From Thalassotalea_B piscium_A (GTDB taxonomy: Bacteria; Pseudomonadota; Gammaproteobacteria; Enterobacterales; Alteromonadaceae), in assembly GCA_049347715.1 (NCBI GenBank), contig CP186339.1, positions 310,001 through 374,000 of the forward strand: a stretch of 64,000 nt of DNA, given 5' to 3'. A program made the position numbers and the translations under genes. The stretch's first letter is position 1. Each line of letters starts with the position of its first letter. Positions 1 through 8,513 of this stretch are shown piece by piece. The notes under the pieces are model-generated. The model saw only the letters and a list, made by a program, of their open reading frames with translations. It was not told where the DNA came from and made no database searches.

Positions 1-128
1 CATTTTATTGATATACAACAATAAATGACTCAGTGTCCAATGGCAATGCTTGCTATTGTTTATTTAACCAAAATACGTATTCTTTTTTATTAATTATTTA
101 TGAATACAAAGGATGATTCAGTATATTC

Positions 129-959
129 TTAAATGCCTAATGCTTTTACTTTCATCGGCAATATTTTGTTAGCGGTATAATATCCTTTAAAAAAAAGCGC
201 TTCTTTTTGATCAGGGGTCATATTAAAGTCTACCGCGGATGATAAACCGGTATTAACCACTACAGTATTATGCCAAAACTGATTATTTATATACTCCCTT
301 GAAATAGTCGTCATAAAGGTTCTGATCAATAAACTGATGTATTGCACAATAGGGAAAATTCCTTTGACTTTGATTTCATCGTATTCATATTCTCCTTTTA
401 AACGAAAACAAATCACGGGGGTATCATCGCCGGCCCAATCGCGGTGTAATGCATCTTCAGAGAGTATGCTGCCATCTACCATGAGGTGTTTACCAAAGGT
501 TTTAAAACTAAATACTAATGGGATTGACATAGAAAACCTGACAGCCAAAGACACTTTTACATCCGGAGTGTGTGCTTTATCAAAAATTACGGGTTGCCCT
601 CGGGCAACGTCTGTTGCAACAATGTGTAGGTTATAATCGAGTTCAGCGAACGTTTTACCGTTGAGTAATTTGTCCATCCATTTTTCAAAGACATCTCCTG
701 AGCTTAAACCTCCGCTGCGAATCAATTTAATTAATGAAAATTCACGGAACTGGTTGTAATCAGTATTTAGAGCGATATGCTTTATTTCTGCTAAGGTTAG
801 TCCTGATGCGTATAAACTGCTGATGATACTCCCTCCAGAAACCCCTACTAAATGATCAAATTCAATGTTGAATTCTTGCAATGATTGCAATATACCGACA
901 TGAGCTGGTAAACGTGTGCCACCACCAGCAAAAATAGGTACTATTTTTTTTGTTATCAT
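129..959 (-). CDS. Patatin-like phospholipase
   Basis: A 276-residue protein of the bacterial patatin family, which are serine acyl hydrolases acting on phospholipids or other acyl esters with a Ser-Asp dyad. The glycine-rich oxyanion segment (GGGTR, residues 12-16) is followed by the nucleophile elbow GVSGG with Ser41, and the partner aspartate is Asp162 in the DG pair of 'LMVDGS'. No signal peptide is visible, so a cytosolic or effector-like location is possible. It is a single-domain protein without a cNMP-binding or surface-antigen domain. It stands alone, divergent from the protease gene that starts at 1113. Substrate cannot be told from the sequence. The family call is firm because both catalytic motifs are intact. 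Confidence 0.88.
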   Translation of the reverse strand: MITKKIVPIFAGGGTRLPAHVGILQSLQEFNIEFDHLVGVSGGSIISSLYASGLTLAEIKHIALNTDYNQFREFSLIKLIRSGGLSSGDVFEKWMDKLLNGKTFAELDYNLHIVATDVARGQPVIFDKAHTPDVKVSLAVRFSMSIPLVFSFKTFGKHLMVDGSILSEDALHRDWAGDDTPVICFRLKGEYEYDEIKVKGIFPIVQYISLLIRTFMTTISREYINNQFWHNTVVVNTGLSSAVDFNMTPDQKEALFFKGYYTANKILPMKVKALGI

Positions 960-1112
960 CTTTTCACATACTCATTATTGTCGATAAAATTGACACCACA
1001 TTATTTAGTGCACTTACTATGAGTATGGTTAATATTCGTAAATTTGCGTAATTGTAAAAAAATCTTTGCTACACTAAGGCAACTCTTTATTGATCGCTCA
1101 TGTGGAATTTTT

Positions 1113-1886
1113 ATGGCTAACTATTTTCGCCAAACAGGATTGTTCGCTGTTTTGGCTTTATTGATTAACTTCGTCGCTAATGCAGAACTTGCTGATACGG
1201 TAGAAAAAATAAAGCCCTCTGTAGTAGGGATTGGAATACACACGCCAACAGGGAGGCCACAAAATCGTCTTAATGGTACAGGGTTTGTAGTTGGTAATGG
1301 TCAATATGTAGTGACTAATTATCATGTGGTGCCTAAAGAATTAGACGTAAATTTGCTGCAGCAAATGGCGGTGTTTGTTGGTACGGGCAAAGCGTCAAAG
1401 GTGAGAAAAGCACGCTTAGTTGGTACGTCGGCAAAATATGACTTAGCGTTATTGAAAATAGAAGGTAGTCCATTACCTGCAGTAAAACTGGCTGGTGACG
1501 CTTTTTTACGAGAAGGTAGTCATGTTGCTTTTACAGGCTTTCCTATTGGTGCGGTATTAGGATTATATCCGGTTACTCACAGAGGGATTATTGCCAGTAT
1601 TACCCCAACCATTATTCCTGTGGAAAATGCAGGGTCAATTAATATCGCTATGTTAAAACGCTTACGTGATCCCTATCTCGTTTATCAACTTGATGCAACG
1701 GCATACCCAGGTAATAGTGGCAGTGCTTTATATAATATTAAAACGGGCGAAGTCGTTGGTGTGATTAATAAAGTTTTTGTGCAACAAACGAAAGAGGCGG
1801 TGATCACTAATCCAAGTGGTATCACTTACGCGATTCCAATTAAGCATCTATTTGAGTTATTAAAAGAAAATAATGTGAAATGGTAG
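1113..1886 (+). CDS. Secreted trypsin-like serine protease, single domain
   Basis: An exported S1-type (DegP-fold) serine protease. I start it at the ATG at 1113 because the following 24 residues form a clear signal peptide ending in 'NFVANA'. The upstream in-frame TTG at 1044 would bury that signal. The triad is complete in the 257-residue product: His71 (TNYHVV), Asp110 (KYDLALLK) and Ser202 (GNSGSAL). Unlike DegP, DegQ or DegS there is no C-terminal PDZ domain; the protein ends about 55 residues after the catalytic serine. A periplasmic or secreted processing role is likely; the target is unknown. It converges with the yibQ-like gene on the other strand, 16 bp away. Confidence 0.85.
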   Translation: MANYFRQTGLFAVLALLINFVANAELADTVEKIKPSVVGIGIHTPTGRPQNRLNGTGFVVGNGQYVVTNYHVVPKELDVNLLQQMAVFVGTGKASKVRKARLVGTSAKYDLALLKIEGSPLPAVKLAGDAFLREGSHVAFTGFPIGAVLGLYPVTHRGIIASITPTIIPVENAGSINIAMLKRLRDPYLVYQLDATAYPGNSGSALYNIKTGEVVGVINKVFVQQTKEAVITNPSGITYAIPIKHLFELLKENNVKW

Positions 1887-1902
1887 CGAGTGGCAACTTA
1901 TT

Positions 1903-2655
1903 CTATTCGTCTGCAAGGACGCTTGTTTGGTGTGTTGATGCTGCTGGGAGTAGCTCAGATATAGGGACAAGTTTTACATTATTCTTTTCAAGTAACGGGA
2001 TTAACGTCATTAATGCGGCAACCGTCTCAGGATGAGGATGGGCGATTGCTACCGCTTTTTTATTTCGAAGTGCGTACTTGATTAATGATTCAAACTGTTT
2101 GGTAATATAGTCTTTGTCTAAGTTATTATCTAAGAAAATACGTCTACCTATGTTGGGTACACCAAAGCGACGTGCAACTCTTCTCGCTTTACTTTTACTG
2201 GTGGTAACACTATCAACAAAAATCATATTTTGTTCTTTTAGGTAGCGCATAGTCCACGCCATAGGGCTATATTGTGTTGTTAAGTAACTACCCATATGAT
2301 TATTAATGCCTATGGCAAAAGGAATTTCATCAAAAGCACTTGCTAGTGTTGCTCTGATTGTTGTTTCATCCATGTCACTTGTTAACGCACCAGGGCCTAA
2401 CAGTTTATCTTGATTATTTGATTCCATCGGAATATGAATGATGACGTCATGATCACTATGGTAGGCAATTTCCGCTAATGATTTGCCGTATGGGGTATGC
2501 GGAAGTACTGCAAAAGTGATATTACCAGGGAGAGTTAGAGTTGCTACATCCGTTTTTCGATAGCCTATATCATCAATGATAATGGCGACTTCTGCTTGCT
2601 CTGCTGAGCATATCGAAACAAAGTTGATGAGTAGTAAAGCTAGCAGTATTCTCAC
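1903..2655 (-). CDS. yibQ: Divergent polysaccharide deacetylase family protein (YibQ-like)
   Basis: A 250-residue exported protein of the YibQ/DUF610 family, a divergent branch of the NodB/polysaccharide deacetylase fold. A short signal peptide (about residues 1-18, ending 'SICSA') is followed by 'VAIIIDDIGY', with the conserved double Asp near the strand 1 end, and later 'HIPMES', 'GINNHMGS' and 'AIAHPHPE' segments characteristic of the family. The start codon is GTG at 2655. It lies 86 bp downstream of envC in the same order as E. coli gpmM-envC-yibQ, supporting a cell-wall-related role. The exact enzymatic activity of this family is not established, so deacetylase is a fold-based name only. 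Confidence 0.85.
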   Translation of the reverse strand: MRILLALLLINFVSICSAEQAEVAIIIDDIGYRKTDVATLTLPGNITFAVLPHTPYGKSLAEIAYHSDHDVIIHIPMESNNQDKLLGPGALTSDMDETTIRATLASAFDEIPFAIGINNHMGSYLTTQYSPMAWTMRYLKEQNMIFVDSVTTSKSKARRVARRFGVPNIGRRIFLDNNLDKDYITKQFESLIKYALRNKKAVAIAHPHPETVAALMTLIPLLEKNNVKLVPISELLPAASTHQTSVLADE

Positions 2656-2741
2656 GGCGTATTATTATTATTGTAAGCGTAAAATGAAATGCTAGATTAG
2701 CAGTAATGTACAATGAAATCGATAAGTGAATGCATTTTTCT

Positions 2742-3896
2742 TTAGCGACACCATAGTTTAGGGTTAACGGCTTTACCATTGTGCCTAATTTCGAAATACA
2801 AGCCAGATTGATTTTGCCCGCCACTTTGGCCTACCAATGCGATTGGCTCACCAGTTTCTACTCGGTCACCCACAGACTTAAGTAAGGCTTGATTGTGCCC
2901 ATATAAGCTCATATAGCCATCCCCGTGATCAACTACAGTCACTAAACCATATCCTTTAAGCCAGTCAGAAAAAAGCACTGTACCGTTATGTATGGTGGTA
3001 ACTTGTCTACCCGTAGGTGCTGATAAAAGTACACCTTTCCATTTTAAATACCCTTGTTTTCTTGACCCAAAACTTCGACGGATTTTACCTTTGACAGGCC
3101 ATGACAACTTACGTTTTAACCGGCTTAGCCCTTTTAAATTTGCCTCTTGCTGACTAAGCTTTGCTATACGTGCTAATGCTGCTCTTAAGTTTTTTTCTTC
3201 TTGGGTTAATTTTTCTAATGTTTGTTGGCTGTTAAGTAGTTGTTTACTTAATTTGGCTATGGTTTGTTCTCGTTGAGTTTTTTCTTGGCTAAGTTGTTGA
3301 CGTTGTGAGGTTTGCTCTGCTTTAAGGCTTTTTAGTTTTTCAATCTGCGTCAGTTGATCCACTTTAACCTGATGAAGCTGAGTAATAGTGCTTTGAAATT
3401 GTTCTATTTCTTTGATGCGCGCTTGATTTAAATATTGATAATAGGTGACGCTTCGTTGCACTCTTGCTGGGTTTTCTTGGTTCAATAACAACTTGATATA
3501 GTCATGATTACCTGATGAATATGCCGCTCTTAATTGTTTCGCGAGTAGCTGTTCCTGCTGGTTTTTCTGTTGTATCAACTTGATTTGTTGTTGTTCTAAA
3601 GCGGATAGTTTAGTTTGTGTTTCTACTAAGTTTTGCTGGGTTTTTGCTAATTGATTTACAACTGATGATATAGCTAAATCACTTTGTTTGAGTTGTTGTT
3701 CTAATTTGGCTCTTTGCGTATTAACTTGTTTGATAGTGGATTTTTGTTGATCAATTTGCTGTTTAATTTGATCAAGCTTTTGGTCAGCGCCATTATCTTG
3801 TAGGAATGGTGCTGCATTTAAAGGCAATACATTAAAGGTTAGACTGCTAATACAGCCTAACCCTAGTATGGCAAAGAGAGAAAACCATTTACTCAT
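2742..3896 (-). CDS. envC: Murein hydrolase activator EnvC
   Basis: EnvC activates the septal amidases AmiA/AmiB in the periplasm during cell separation. The 384-residue product has an N-terminal signal segment, a long Gln/Leu/Lys-rich coiled coil (about residues 35-250) and a C-terminal LytM/M23 domain (about 265-384) ending in 'GLYFEIRHNGKAVNP'. The LytM domain is degenerate as expected for EnvC: the usual metal-binding HxGxD stretch is replaced by 'LKWKGVLL', so it should be an activator and not a peptidase itself. Sits 13 bp downstream of gpmM. Length and domain order match the family; very confident. Confidence 0.95.
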   Translation of the reverse strand: MSKWFSLFAILGLGCISSLTFNVLPLNAAPFLQDNGADQKLDQIKQQIDQQKSTIKQVNTQRAKLEQQLKQSDLAISSVVNQLAKTQQNLVETQTKLSALEQQQIKLIQQKNQQEQLLAKQLRAAYSSGNHDYIKLLLNQENPARVQRSVTYYQYLNQARIKEIEQFQSTITQLHQVKVDQLTQIEKLKSLKAEQTSQRQQLSQEKTQREQTIAKLSKQLLNSQQTLEKLTQEEKNLRAALARIAKLSQQEANLKGLSRLKRKLSWPVKGKIRRSFGSRKQGYLKWKGVLLSAPTGRQVTTIHNGTVLFSDWLKGYGLVTVVDHGDGYMSLYGHNQALLKSVGDRVETGEPIALVGQSGGQNQSGLYFEIRHNGKAVNPKLWCR

Positions 3897-3909
3897 TTAA
3901 TCACAACAA

Positions 3910-5451
3910 TTAACTTAAGGTCATTAACGGGGTGCCGGTCATTTCTTCTGGTTGCTCTAGCGCCATTAAACGTAAGATTGTCGGTGCTATATCACTTAAA
4001 GCACCTTCTTTCGCAGCTTGTGCTGGGCGACCGTAATAAATTAAAGGAACAGGTCCGCAGGTATGAGCAGTATGTGCTTGCCCTGACTTGTTATCAACCA
4101 TTTGCTCTGCATTACCATGATCGGCGGTAATTAAACACTCGCCACCTGTTTTTTCTAAGGCGTTAATTACGCGACCAATACAGGTATCAATGGCTTCGCA
4201 TGCTTTGACAGCAGCATCAAATTTACCTGTATGACCTACCATGTCACCATTTGGGTAATTACATACAATGAAGTCGTGTTCACCACTTTCAATTGCCGCA
4301 ACAAGTTTATCGGTTAGTAATGCTGAATTCATTTCAGGTTGTAAATCATAGGTAGCTACATGTGGAGAGGGAACTAATATACGTTGTTCACCCACAAATT
4401 CATTTTCTCTGCCACCACTGAAGAAAAAAGTTACATGAGCATACTTTTCTGTTTCGGAGATCCGTAGCTGGGTTTTGTTATTCTTTTCAAGCCATTCGCC
4501 AAGCACATTATGTAATGCTGTAGGTGGAAACGCACAGCTAGTTTTGATATCAGCAGCATATTCAGTCAACATAACAAAGTCAGAAAGCTTAGGTTGTTTT
4601 TCTCGTTGGAAACCATCAAAGTTTTCGTCCGTAAAACAACGAGTAAATTGGCGAGCGCGATCTGCACGGAAATTCATAAAAATTAATGAATCTCCATCGT
4701 TTATCCCTATGGTTTCGCCCTGAGCATTAGTAATTGCACTTGCTTGTACAAACTCGTCATTTTCATCTCGTTGGTATGCTGCGGCTAATGCCTCTTCAGC
4801 ATTATCAAACTTAAATTCTGCTTTACCTGCCGTCATTAAGTTATACGCACTTTCGACACGGTCCCAACGTTGGTCTCTATCCATGGCAAAATAACGGCCA
4901 ATAATCGATGCTACTTGACCACAGCCTAATTCGTTAAATTTGTTCTGTGCTTTTATGATTGAATTTTTTGCGCTACGTGGCGGGGTGTCTCTACCATCGA
5001 GAAAAGCATGCAAATAGACTTTTTTAGCACCTCTTGCATTGGCAAGTTCAATCATGGCAAACATATGGTCTTCATGACTGTGTACACCACCAGGTGAGAG
5101 TAAACCAAAGATGTGTACTGCGCCATCTGCGGCAATAGCTTTATCCACTGCGGTACATAAGGCCTTGTTATGTTGAAATTCACCGTCAGCAATTGATTTT
5201 GTTATTCGAGTAAAGTCTTGATAGACAATACGACCAGCACCCAAATTAACATGACCAACTTCAGAGTTACCCATTTGACCATCGGGTAGCCCTACTGCCA
5301 TACCTGAGGTTTGTATTAACATATTAGGATAATTTGCCTTTAAATTATCGAGGACTGGTGTATTTGCATGGAAAATTGCATTCGATTCAGTCTCTTCACG
5401 ATAACCCCAACCATCAAGAATTAATAAAACGGTCGATTTTTTGTTTGGCAT
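3910..5451 (-). CDS. gpmM: 2,3-bisphosphoglycerate-independent phosphoglycerate mutase
   Basis: Interconverts 3- and 2-phosphoglycerate in glycolysis/gluconeogenesis using two manganese ions and a phosphoserine intermediate. The product is 513 residues from the ATG at 5451, which I prefer over an in-frame ATG at 5463 because AGGA sits 5 bases ahead of it and the protein then begins 'MPNKKSTVLLILDGWGY' as in the family. Asp13 is the first metal ligand and Ser63 in 'QMGNSEVGHVNLG' is the nucleophile; later 'DGRDTPPRS' and 'TADHGNAE' carry substrate and metal ligands. First gene of a gpmM-envC-yibQ unit, divergent from yibN. Confidence 0.97.
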   Translation of the reverse strand: MPNKKSTVLLILDGWGYREETESNAIFHANTPVLDNLKANYPNMLIQTSGMAVGLPDGQMGNSEVGHVNLGAGRIVYQDFTRITKSIADGEFQHNKALCTAVDKAIAADGAVHIFGLLSPGGVHSHEDHMFAMIELANARGAKKVYLHAFLDGRDTPPRSAKNSIIKAQNKFNELGCGQVASIIGRYFAMDRDQRWDRVESAYNLMTAGKAEFKFDNAEEALAAAYQRDENDEFVQASAITNAQGETIGINDGDSLIFMNFRADRARQFTRCFTDENFDGFQREKQPKLSDFVMLTEYAADIKTSCAFPPTALHNVLGEWLEKNNKTQLRISETEKYAHVTFFFSGGRENEFVGEQRILVPSPHVATYDLQPEMNSALLTDKLVAAIESGEHDFIVCNYPNGDMVGHTGKFDAAVKACEAIDTCIGRVINALEKTGGECLITADHGNAEQMVDNKSGQAHTAHTCGPVPLIYYGRPAQAAKEGALSDIAPTILRLMALEQPEEMTGTPLMTLS

Positions 5452-5698
5452 GATCATCCTCATTTCTTATTGTTAATAGATTTTTCATTAGTATATCAAG
5501 CAAAATGCTCAAATTCTTTAGAATAACTAGATAAAAATGTTCTATTGAAGAACTTGAATAAAGCTTGAGTGTACTAAATTAATAAAATAGGCAAAAAAAT
5601 GTCCTATCTGAGTAGTAAATCGCGTAAATACGCTGTAAAAAATGCTAGTAATCTGTATACTGACGGCAATTTTATTTATCTACAATATGTGAATTTTT

Positions 5699-6124
5699 AT
5701 GGATCAATTTATCACCTTTTTAACAGCTCATCCAATGTTAAGTGCTGCATGGGTTGGGATACTAGTAGCAATTGTTGTCATGACAATTAGAATTCAGTTT
5801 TCTCCTATTAAGCAATTAAGCCCGCAAGAGTTAACCTTTGCGGTCAACAAAGAAGACGGTGTGGTTTTAGATATTCGTTCAGATAAGGATTTTAAAGCTG
5901 GTCATATTCTTGATGCCATGCATCTAACGGTAGAGAAAATTAACAAAAATGAATTAGGTGCCCTTGAAAAATATAAAGACAAACCCATCATTGTAGTATG
6001 TGCTGCAGGTATTACCGCATCTACAGTAGCATCGAAGTTATTTAAAGCGGGTTACAGCAAAACTAGCTTACTTAAAGGTGGTATGAATGCATGGATAAAT
6101 GCAAGCTTACCGGTTCAAAAGTAA
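5699..6124 (+). CDS. yibN: Membrane-anchored rhodanese-like protein (YibN-like)
   Basis: A 141-residue protein with one N-terminal transmembrane helix (about residues 15-33) and a cytoplasmic rhodanese domain (about 40-138). The domain contains 'VVLDIRSDKDFKAGHI' and the active-site loop 'VVCAAGITAS' with Cys101, the residue that would carry a persulfide. Its position ahead of grxC-secB-gpsA is the same as E. coli yibN. Family members are linked to membrane protein biogenesis and sulfur transfer, but the substrate is not defined. The stop codon is 17 bp before the grxC start, consistent with cotranscription. Confidence 0.9.
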   Translation: MDQFITFLTAHPMLSAAWVGILVAIVVMTIRIQFSPIKQLSPQELTFAVNKEDGVVLDIRSDKDFKAGHILDAMHLTVEKINKNELGALEKYKDKPIIVVCAAGITASTVASKLFKAGYSKTSLLKGGMNAWINASLPVQK

Positions 6125-6141
6125 CTAATAAGGTCGTAAAC

Positions 6142-6399
6142 ATGACAGTAGAAATATATACCAAAGTTACCTGTGGTTATTGCATGAGAGCAAAAGCATT
6201 ACTTGAGCAAAAGAATGTTGAGTTTCGTGAAATCAAAATAGATGGCGATAATGCGCTTCGCAATGAGATGATTGAGCGAAGTCATGGTGGTTACACTGTA
6301 CCTCAAATTTTTATCAATAATCAGCCCATTGGCGGATGTGATGAATTATTTGCATTACATGGACAAAATAAACTTGATGCGTTGTTAGCGGGTCAATAA
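6142..6399 (+). CDS. grxC: Glutaredoxin 3
   Basis: A small dithiol glutaredoxin of 85 residues that reduces disulfides with glutathione. I start at ATG 6142, giving 'MTVEIYTKVTCGYC'; the reading frame stays open upstream to 6091 but that would overlap yibN and add a non-family extension. The active site is C11-G-Y-C14 (E. coli Grx3 has CPYC), followed by the cis-proline segment 'YTVPQIFIN' and the GG pair 'IGGCDEL' that contacts glutathione. Lies between yibN and secB as in E. coli. Confidence 0.93.
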   Translation: MTVEIYTKVTCGYCMRAKALLEQKNVEFREIKIDGDNALRNEMIERSHGGYTVPQIFINNQPIGGCDELFALHGQNKLDALLAGQ

Positions 6400-6464
6400 A
6401 TCATAAATTAAAATAAATTAGTAAGTGCAACTATGTACTTGCTTATAGCATAGGAAATAAAAGA

Positions 6465-6965
6465 ATGGCTGATGAAATACAAAACGGCGCAGAAGGCACT
6501 ACAGAAGCAGCACCACAATTTGCAATTCAACGTGTTTATACTAAAGATTTATCTTTTGAAACACCTAACTCTCCAGCGATTTTTCAGAAAGAATGGAAAC
6601 CAGAGCTTAAATTAGACTTAGATACACGTTCTAACAAGTTATCAGATGATACTTATGAAGTGGTTTTAGCTTTAACTGTAACGGCCACAGTTGAAGGGCA
6701 AACAGCCTTTTTAGCTGAAGTACAACAAGCGGGTATATTTACTATTGGTAACTTACCTGAAGCTCAATTGGCACATACCATTGGCGCTTTTTGTCCAACT
6801 ACATTATTCCCATATGCTCGTGAAGCAGTGGCAAGTTTAGTTAACCGTGGTTCATTCCCACAAATTAACTTAGCACCAGTAAATTTTGAAGCTTTATTTG
6901 CTTCGTATGTACAGCAAAAGGCTGCAGAAGTACAAGCAGCACAAGCCGCAACAGAAACTCATTAA
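6465..6965 (+). CDS. secB: Protein-export chaperone SecB
   Basis: SecB is the tetrameric cytoplasmic chaperone that keeps preproteins unfolded and hands them to SecA. The 166-residue product has the family core 'FAIQRVYTKDLSFETPNSP', 'EWKPELKLDLDTRS' and 'FPYAREAVASLVNRGSFP', with the acidic/Ala-Gln-rich C-terminal tail typical for the group. A good ribosome-binding site (AGGAAA, about 13 bases before ATG) is present. The gene is 65 bp after grxC and 12 bp before gpsA, as in the enterobacterial order. Confidence 0.96.
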   Translation: MADEIQNGAEGTTEAAPQFAIQRVYTKDLSFETPNSPAIFQKEWKPELKLDLDTRSNKLSDDTYEVVLALTVTATVEGQTAFLAEVQQAGIFTIGNLPEAQLAHTIGAFCPTTLFPYAREAVASLVNRGSFPQINLAPVNFEALFASYVQQKAAEVQAAQAATETH

Positions 6966-6977
6966 TTCGGTAATATA

Positions 6978-7973
6978 ATGGCTGATATTTGTGTATTAGG
7001 AGCAGGTTCTTACGGAACCGCTCTTGCTATTTGTTTAGCAAGAAATGGTCATAAAACCCTTTTGTGGGGGCGCAATGCTGACCATATTCAACAGATGAAG
7101 CAGTCATTGTCGAATGAAAAGTATCTACCGGGTATTAAGTTTCCACCCACATTAGAAGTGGAATCTGATTTAGAAACAGTAGTCCAATCAAGCCGTAATA
7201 TACTGGTTGTTGTGCCTAGCCATGCCTTTGGCGATATACTAAAAGAAATTAAACCTTGGTTAAAAAATGATGCGCGCTTAGCGTGGGCAACGAAAGGCCT
7301 TGATCACGAAACCGGTCGATTATTGCAAGATGTAGCGCGTGATATTTTAGGTGATGCTATTCCGCTAGCTGTCTTATCAGGCCCTACTTTTGCTAAAGAA
7401 ATGGCAGCAGGTTTAGCCACGGCAATCTCACTTTCTTCTACAGATGAAGACTTTTCCAAAGATCTGTCTGATTTACTCCATTGTGAAAAATCATTTAGGG
7501 TTTACCCTAATAATGACTTTATTGGTGTTCAGTTAGGCGGAGCTGTTAAGAATGTTATTGCTATTGGTGCAGGTATGGCTGATGGTATAGGCTTTGGCGC
7601 GAATGCTCGAACCGCACTTATCACACGTGGTTTAGCTGAAATGACTCGATTAGGTATAGCGCTAAATGCTGAACCTAGTACTTTTATGGGTATGGCAGGG
7701 TTAGGTGATTTAGTTTTAACCTGTACTGATAACCAATCAAGAAATCGTCGTTTTGGTTTAGCATTAGGGCAGGGGAAAGGTGTACAAGAAGCCATGACTG
7801 AAATTGGTCAAGTGGTTGAAGGTTATCGTAATACCAAAGAAGTCTATATGCTGGCACACCGCATGAAAGTTGAAATGCCTATTGTCGACCAAGTCTACCA
7901 AGTGTTATATCAAGGTAAAGCGGCCAAGTTAGCCGCTTACGATTTACTTTCTCGTGAGCGTAAACACGAATAA
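6978..7973 (+). CDS. gpsA: Glycerol-3-phosphate dehydrogenase [NAD(P)+]
   Basis: Reduces dihydroxyacetone phosphate to sn-glycerol 3-phosphate, the first precursor of phospholipids. The 331-residue soluble enzyme starts with the dinucleotide-binding motif 'VLGAGSYGTALA' and contains 'VLSGPTFAKEMAAG', 'GGAVKNVIAIGAGMADG' (catalytic Lys) and 'GMAGLGDLVLTC'. Follows secB by 12 bp. In E. coli the next gene is cysE; here cysE is absent and the neighbour is trmL on the opposite strand, 17 bp away. Confidence 0.96.
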   Translation: MADICVLGAGSYGTALAICLARNGHKTLLWGRNADHIQQMKQSLSNEKYLPGIKFPPTLEVESDLETVVQSSRNILVVVPSHAFGDILKEIKPWLKNDARLAWATKGLDHETGRLLQDVARDILGDAIPLAVLSGPTFAKEMAAGLATAISLSSTDEDFSKDLSDLLHCEKSFRVYPNNDFIGVQLGGAVKNVIAIGAGMADGIGFGANARTALITRGLAEMTRLGIALNAEPSTFMGMAGLGDLVLTCTDNQSRNRRFGLALGQGKGVQEAMTEIGQVVEGYRNTKEVYMLAHRMKVEMPIVDQVYQVLYQGKAAKLAAYDLLSRERKHE

Positions 7974-7990
7974 TTTGTCTCGTTAAATAT

Positions 7991-8455
7991 TTAAACTGCG
8001 TTAGTAAATCCTAGCTGACGCCAGGCTTCAAAGATAATAACAGCCGTGGCATTTGATAAATTCATACTGCGGCTATCTTTTAACATTGGTATTCTTATTT
8101 TATCTTCGTCAGGTATCTGCTGACGGACATCTTCAGGTAGTCCTGCGGTTTCTGAACCAAAAAGTAAATAATCACCTAACTTAAATTCAACATCGCCGTA
8201 ATAGTGGGATGTTTTCGTGGTAACTGCCAGTATGCGGGCAGGTTGTTCTGATTCGATAAATGCTTGAAAATTTTTGTAACGTTTTATCGCTGCAAATTCG
8301 TGATAATCAAGACCAGCTCTTCTTAGTTTCTTATCTTCTAAATCAAAGCCTAATGGTTCAATAAGGTGTAATCTAAAGCCTGTATTAGCACAAAGTCGAA
8401 TAATATTTCCGGTGTTAGGTGGAATTTGTGGCTGAAATAGCACAACATCTAACAT
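7991..8455 (-). CDS. trmL: tRNA (cytidine(34)-2'-O)-methyltransferase TrmL
   Basis: A 154-residue SPOUT-class methyltransferase that 2'-O-methylates the wobble base of leucine tRNAs. It shows 'FQPQIPPNTGNIIRLCANTG' at the start, 'LFGSETAGLP' in the middle and the knot segment 'IPMLKDSRSMNLSNATAVI' near the end, all diagnostic for TrmL/YibK. The length is normal for the family. It is divergent from the fieF-like gene (58 bp gap) and convergent with gpsA. Confidence 0.94.
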   Translation of the reverse strand: MLDVVLFQPQIPPNTGNIIRLCANTGFRLHLIEPLGFDLEDKKLRRAGLDYHEFAAIKRYKNFQAFIESEQPARILAVTTKTSHYYGDVEFKLGDYLLFGSETAGLPEDVRQQIPDEDKIRIPMLKDSRSMNLSNATAVIIFEAWRQLGFTNAV

Positions 8456-8513
8456 ATATAAGCTCTCTTGGTTTAGTATAAGTCAGTTACATTATACCTT
8501 GCCTAGTTAAACA

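Noticed and set aside
2742..3896. Active M23 endopeptidase
   Set aside because: The metal-binding HxGxD motif is replaced by WKGVL as in EnvC activators.
5599..5790. 63-codon frame ahead of yibN
   Set aside because: Overlaps the yibN start in another frame, has no family similarity and a poor start context.
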